DNA from: Chrysomallon squamiferum
Taxonomy: Eukaryota > Mollusca > Gastropoda > Neomphalida > Peltospiridae
Assembly: GCA_012295275.1 (NCBI GenBank)
Contig: CM022669.1
Span: 6,935,989-6,999,988 of the forward strand
DNA length: 64,000 nt
Direction of reading: 5' to 3'
The notes under the pieces are model-generated. The model saw only the letters and a program-made list of their open reading frames with translations. It did no database searches and had not been told where the DNA came from. Each line of letters starts with the position of its first letter. Within the stretch, counting starts at the first letter, position 1. This document shows positions 56,450-64,000 of the stretch, piece after piece. The position numbers and the translations under genes are program-made.

Positions 56450-57015
56450 TATATTTGCGAGAGACATTTTCACAAAGTGGAAGGTAGAAGTCTCTTCACG
56501 GGACTCAAGGCGACCACTCATTTCGGTCGTCCACTCTTTCACAGCTTTCTGCAGTCTCTCAAATACGAACATCCTCAGGTAGTTTCAGTAATAACAAATT
56601 TAAAAAAATATATACACAATGAACGAATGAGTCTATGAGTCTTGAATGAACGAATGTAAATGAGCGAATATAAAACTGAATCGATCAAAAGGATGAATGA
56701 ATGTTTCAAACACATCGTTAACACTTGTCTAAAATAAAATTAAATAATGATAAAACACAAACTGTTACCTCGTCTCTTATATGTGATTAGCAGAAAGGGA
56801 TTTTTATATAATGATTTATTTATCTACTTACTTACTTATTTATTTATCTAGTTATTATATTTATTTATTTATTTATTTATTTATTTATTCAGGTGGAGAG
56901 AATTGGAGTCTTCAGCTGCGGGCCAGGACCGATGACTCGGTCTGTACAGAGTAATTGCTCAAAACTGAACGCCCGCGATGGACCGACGTACAATCATCAT
57001 TTTGAGAATTTTTAA
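56450..57015 (+). pseudogene. DUOX: Duplicated DUOX exons 30-31 (open, splice sites intact)
   Basis: Exon 30 copy 56450-56578 and exon 31 copy 56893-57015, each preceded by its cag acceptor and, for exon 30, followed by a gt donor. Lengths equal the originals (129 and 123). Only a few bases differ: in exon 31 an Ala becomes Asn and a Ser becomes Arg. The reading frame to Phe-Glu-Asn-Phe-stop is intact. With no upstream exons this is a gene fragment, but splicing from DUOX exon 29 into it is physically possible. Confidence 0.9.
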
Positions 57016-57126
57016 AACAAATAACTGTGTCAAATAGTTTTATCTAAATACTCACTACTAACCTATACACTGTTCATCTTGGACAAAACTCGTACCTATT
57101 TTTCTGTATGTAACACCATATACGTA

Positions 57127-57201
<75 letters not shown>

Positions 57202-57410
57202 AGTTACAAAAACTTCAGACAGACGCTATCAGTGACACTTGGTGGAAACTGAAACACAGCAGACTGTACTTTTATCAGACAATTCTTGAAGCAAGGAAGT
57301 CTTCCATCGCAGTTACAGCACGAAGCTGGCAGGATTTGGTGAAGCCATTAAAGCAGTGATTCCCAACCTTTTCATCAATGCGGAGCCCTATAACATTTTT
57401 TAATATCCTG

Positions 57411-57469
<59 letters not shown>
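57411..57469. repeat. (CA)n microsatellite inside the hAT element
   Basis: About 29 CA units. Confidence 0.95.
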
Positions 57470-57470
<1 letters not shown>

Positions 57471-57563
57471 TTATTTTATTTTACCAGCTAAAACTAAAGC
57501 AACAGAAGTCAAAAAAAAAAAATATATATTAACATTATAGCATAACTTCTTACCGTTAGTCAG

Positions 57564-57778
57564 TTAGTGTGAGACTTGGGCTTGTTTTCCCTTGCACAGT
57601 TCTTCAATTCCTGGTCGTATTTTTGACAAACATACTCAAAGCTCTTCCTCGACCGACAGCAGACGATTTCTTGATTTGCTTTTAATGTTTGTGAGACAGG
57701 AAAAGGCTTGTTCACAGAGGTACGAAGTTGAGAATTGTAATAAAATACTCAGTACTTTTGCTGCAACCATTCTGTCCG
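57564..57778 (-). pseudogene. hAT transposase C-terminal (dimerisation) remnant
   Basis: Minus-strand sequence has the hAT C-terminal pattern: Tyr-Leu-Cys-Glu-Gln-Ala-Phe-Ser, then Lys-Ser-x-x-Arg-Asn-Arg-Leu, and a closing Lys-Gln-Ala-Gln-Val-Ser-His before a stop. A TGA at 57636-57638 interrupts the frame, and the catalytic region is missing. Confidence 0.8.
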
Positions 57779-58186
57779 TCTAACTGCCCCCAGTTTCTCT
57801 TTTTTTTATTTATTAGTTATGTCATCTCTCGCGGAGCCCTTGACGATGCACCGCGGAGCACAAGGGCTCCTAGGAGCCCCGGTTGGGAAACACTGCATTA
57901 AAGAATAATCAAATGAAAGTTAGAGTTGCGTCCCTTGAACAATTGTCGCATTACTATATCGTGTGCATGTATATCCTTACATCTGTTTTCTCTTTAATCA
58001 TATTATTATCATCATTATTATTATCATTATCATCATCATTATCATTATTATCATCATTATTATTATTGTTGTCATTATTATTATTATAATTGTCATTATT
58101 ATCATCATCATTACTACTATTATTACTATTACTATTATTACTACTACCACTACAACTACTACTACTACTATTATTATTATTTATTA

Positions 58187-58221
<35 letters not shown>

Positions 58222-58404
58222 TATTATTATTATTATTATTATTATTTATTATTATTATTTATTATTATTATTATTATTATTATGATCATTATTATTATTA
58301 TTTTGTCTGTTATTACTTTTTATTTATGCCACTGGGAATGAAATAAACTATGCTATTTAATTTCATTCTTTTGTTTAGTTTTTCATTTAATTTTATTTCG
58401 TTTT

Positions 58405-58444
<40 letters not shown>

Positions 58445-58716
58445 GTTACCTGTACTAAATCTATAAATAAGGCAATCTGATAAGGAAAAAAACAACGACA
58501 ACGAGGAAGGAAATTCTGCAGTCATCTTTAAAAGAGGTACTCTATTCAGACATTGTTCTCTCACGATTCAGGTTACTCTGCACCCGTAAACGAGAAGAAA
58601 ACTGCTAGAAACTTTAGAACTTTCGTGTGAATCACCCATTAATCAGAGACACATACCTGGTGTCACACTCCGTAAACACTACACATACAGATCAGAAAAG
58701 AAAAGAAAAAAATAAC

Positions 58717-58755
<39 letters not shown>

Positions 58756-59059
58756 CACTCATCACGCCCTATTGTAATCCTATTGTGGAGAAAATGTACT
58801 CTGTGTGTATGTGTGTGTGCATGTTTATAATTATATATGTATGTATATATGAAACTGTAATACATTATGAATGTTGCAAATCGAAAAATGTACATTTTAA
58901 ATTTTTTCTTTCTTCTTCTTCTTCTTCTTTTTTTTTTTTTTTTTTGTTGTTGTTGTTTTGTTTTTTGTTGTTGCTTTTTGGCTTTTGTTGTGATGTTGTT
59001 AAATATATAGCTCAATGTCTCTACAGACGTTTAAGCTCTTACTAATAATGAATAAAATA

Positions 59060-59070
<11 letters not shown>

Positions 59071-59099
<29 letters not shown>

Positions 59100-60146
59100 T
59101 TACTGTTAGTATTATTATAATTTCGTCATATTAAAGACAAAAACAAAATGTTTCTGATAAATTGAGTTACTCATTCATGTTATTCTTTTTTTTTTTTTTT
59201 TTTTCACTTTTGTTTAAGAAACCACAAAATTGTTATTTTATTGTTAAAACCAGGGTTAAAGAAAGGCAGACAAACCATTTGAACAGATTCCGGACCGTGT
59301 AGCACTTTAGACTTTGCTTACAGCTTCACTGTCGGGTGTATGAAGCAGGCATGTTACTCAGAATTAGTTGTTCTACGTCAGACACACCTCGCTGGCTTTG
59401 ACAGAGGGTGTGACTGTTCTCGTGTCCTTCACAGCAGCTCGCTCTGATTAGCACGTTAATTTTTTAATTTTTTTCTATCTGTTTGTCCGTCAGTCAAAAT
59501 TAGCTGCTTTTAGCTTACAAAAAACATTCCCTATCCGTGTAACAGTCTGTCTTAACTATTTTTATTTCTTCTTGCTTTATTACTTATTTAATTTAATTTG
59601 ATGTTTTCTTTTCTTTTCTTTTATTTGTTATTTATTTTATTTCCTTTTTTTATCTATTTATCTTCTTTTTTTTTTTCTTTCCTGTTTTTATTTCTTTTTT
59701 TTATCTATATATGTCAATGAGGTTTTATTTGCAGTCTTCATACTGTGTTACAGTTTCATATATTAAACAGATGCCGGCATTGTTAGTTGAGTCATCAGAT
59801 TTCAGTGAGCCAGAGTACGCAGAAACCCACTGATTATCTCACATATATCTTTCAATTCAGGTACAAATCTGGGGTTAAATGATAACACTCCTTTTGACTT
59901 TTAAAAAATCAGTTACCTGGCTTCTTGGTTTTGGTTTAATTTAAAACTATTTGCGTAATACTTTTCTCGAACTTTTAAAACAACATATTGATGCATTATC
60001 TGAAAGTGTAAATAATAATTATAATAATTAATAAGTGAACAGATAAATATGTTTTTGTTTGATTGTTTTATTATAAAAAATAATAAAAAAAAAAATTAAA
60101 AAAAAAAAAAAAAAATTTAATAAAATTAGATGATAGAAATTTGGGT

Positions 60147-60187
<41 letters not shown>

Positions 60188-60300
60188 GTTTCGGAATGGT
60201 CGGCAAAATTTCCCGACTTTTAACGAGTTCATCCGACGTCGTTTCCGTTTTGCAATTCGGAAAAACTCGTTTCGGTCGTTTCGCAAGAACACCTGCTGGT
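59071..60300. other. Non-coding sequence 3' of the cystine-knot gene
   Basis: Mostly AT-rich, with A-runs at 60083-60115 and 60151-60184. The patch at 59270-59460 is richer in GC; its minus strand at 59280-59325 resembles part of exon 2 of the neighbouring gene (see findings). No intact gene. Confidence 0.4.
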
Positions 60301-62445
<2,145 letters not shown>

Positions 62446-63050
62446 CTTTAAATTACGCTATTGTTGTTTTGTTTTGCCCGTTATTGGTGAATCGCATTGC
62501 TTGAGTTTTGTTCTTTATCTCACACGCCTAGAGTCAGTCGTAAAATGGTTTTATCGTCATACATTTTGTTCTGTTGTTATTGTATTGTTTTTCTTCTGCT
62601 GTCTTTTTTTTTTTTTTTTTTTTTTTTTTGTATGATGTGAGAAGATGAACATAAATCAGTTATGTTTGTCAGTTATTTCCTCTCATTTCTTTTGACACGT
62701 GATGCTTCTCACTGTTTTACGAATGAAAAATCTGAGTAATGGCGATTTTATACTTTTGTTTTTCATTGTTTGACATGACAGTAAAACACTTTCAGTAACT
62801 CGACACTTTTATTTGATGTTCTGTCTCAGAATTCGTAACTAATGCAACAACAGCAACAACATATACTACTTCCACTACTTTTCCTTAATTTTACTAATAC
62901 TAATACTAATATTATACTAATACTGTTTTTACCTACTACTGCTATCACTGTTGTTATTATTTCTGCGACTATCATGTAGCTGCTAGTATTACTACTATGC
63001 AACTATAACTACTACTACTACTGCAACTACTACTATTACTATTCATTATT
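62446..63050. other. 5' flank of the cystine-knot gene
   Basis: Upstream of the minus-strand start codon; should contain its promoter. A T-run lies at 62607-62630. No gene seen. Confidence 0.4.
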
Positions 63051-63059
63051 ATGTTACAA

Positions 63060-63455
63060 CTTTATTATTATTTTTGCTACTACAATTACAACTACTACTA
63101 ATACTACTGCAATCATTCATTATTTATTACTACTTTATTATTATTTTTACTACTGCTGATCTTCCTTTTTACGTCCTATCTATAATTCGGTTTTGGTGAA
63201 CACCTTTAAGGTGTTACATCTTTTCTCTTTTTTTGTATCTTTTTTTGTTTTTGTTTTTTTGATGTTATATATTTCCTGTCATAATTTTTATTTAACATTC
63301 TTTAATTTTTATTCGTCGCATCAGGATAAACATAAACATAGCATAGAAAAGTAATAAAAGAAACAAACAATAATTTGTGAGCATATATTTCATGTTTATT
63401 TCCTGGATGTGTGTCTGTGTGTTTGTGTGTGTCTGTGTGTGTGTATGTGTGTGTT

Positions 63456-63489
<34 letters not shown>

Positions 63490-64000
63490 TGTGTGAGTGT
63501 TGTTTTAAAAGATCTAAGATTGTAAACTGACGTAGTTTTATGAAATCGAGCTAAAACAATAACAGGACGGATTAAAAATGATAAATGAAACTGATGTCCA
63601 CATGTATGTACCCTTTCGTCCACTTTTTTTGATGCACTATAAAGTTGCATAGTTACAATGAAGCTGATATGTTTTCAGTCCTTGGTGTATTTATTTTGAA
63701 ACTAAAAACAAATCGTGTAACAACAATCCAGTCGATTACGGACGAATGAAGGCAAAGGAGCTGTACTAAGTACCACTGAACGCAGTAGTTTGAAACAGTA
63801 CACAACAAACAGTCTCTCGGTTATATTGTAAATTTAAAATTATAAATATTTACAAATTGTTGTACCCTCAGTACCTAAAACATAATCCGTCACGGAACAA
63901 CAGTGACGACAATAAAACTGGATAAAGCATCATATATTATCTAATAAGTGCAGAGAGAGAGTTTTCTTTTTAGAATATTTACGTTAATTTATCTGAATGC
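63060..64000 (+). repeat. Segmental duplication, second copy (last part)
   Basis: Matches 53740-54300: ctact triplets, tatttattactactttatta, the aacaataacaggacgga word, the gaaactgatgtccacatgta block, tgcactataaagttgca, and gattacggacgaatgaaggc. Differences include about 170 extra bases at about 63770-63945 and a GT-rich tract (63405-63500). Confidence 0.8.

Larger units (their letters stand above)
57354..57895 (-). mobile_element. Short hAT-family transposon with 8-bp target duplication
   Basis: Terminal inverted repeats cagtgattcccaacc and ggttgggaaacactg, flanked on both sides by cattaaag (57346-57353 and 57896-57903). Both the TIR type and the 8-bp duplication are hallmarks of hAT elements. 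The uninterrupted target is visible in the sister copy at 52751-52758. The element is 542 bp and keeps a minus-strand remnant of a transposase. Confidence 0.92.
56405..59070 (+). repeat. Segmental duplication, second copy (first part)
   Basis: Collinear with 51375-53720. It differs by a shorter tetranucleotide region in the intron (314 against 796 bases), the hAT insertion at 57354-57895, expanded ATT tracts (57127-57200 and 58185-58285), and an inverted sub-segment at about 58795-58885. Confidence 0.85.

Overview
This window is animal nuclear DNA. It is AT-rich and very rich in microsatellites, with split genes, canonical GT...AG introns and no bacterial-style operons. The gene content (a rhodopsin-type GPCR in a local duplication, SNX1/2, dual oxidase, a Spaetzle/neurotrophin-like cystine knot, a Hedgehog-type Hint exon) and repeat style suggest a lophotrochozoan, most likely a mollusc. 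That is an inference; nothing here fixes the species.

Layout. 1-6.6 kb is mostly non-coding and holds one recognisable minus-strand exon (3743-3849) encoding the end of a Hedgehog/Hog Hint domain, between two inverted-repeat arms (about 2.04-2.19 and 5.64-5.80 kb). 6.65-12.2 kb is a tandem duplication. Its second unit carries an intact single-exon GPCR (10416-11471); its first unit keeps only a broken piece of the same gene. 13.07-17.90 kb is an integrated parvovirus-like (densovirus-like) genome with long terminal inverted repeats, decayed plus-strand genes and an SF3-helicase NS1 remnant. Its terminal hairpin domains lie in opposite (flip/flop) configurations at the two ends.

19.25-32.34 kb (minus) is a 12-exon sorting nexin of the SNX1/SNX2 type: acidic N-terminus, PX domain, BAR domain. 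Head to head with it, 33.65-52.47 kb (plus) is a dual oxidase (DUOX) gene that I could trace as 31 exons: signal peptide, peroxidase-homology domain, transmembrane segment, EF hands, six-helix ferric reductase core, FAD- and NADPH-binding domains. Two DUOX junctions and one SNX exon show one-base reading-frame discrepancies, which could be assembly indels or real lesions.

52.5-64 kb is a segmental duplication of the DUOX 3' end. The last two exons recur at 56.45-57.02 kb with intact splice sites and reading frames. The copy was then hit by a hAT element (57354-57895, 8-bp target duplication; the original copy preserves the empty site), contains an inverted sub-segment, and is split at 59.06-63.0 kb by sequence containing a three-exon secreted cystine-knot gene (60301-62445, minus) that resembles Spaetzle/Toll-ligand proteins.

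How the genes relate: SNX1/2 acts in endosomal retrieval and DUOX makes H2O2 at membranes. A Spaetzle-like ligand near DUOX would fit an epithelial defence neighbourhood, but the sequence shows only proximity. Nearly every long DUOX intron carries a CT/AG or ATT microsatellite.
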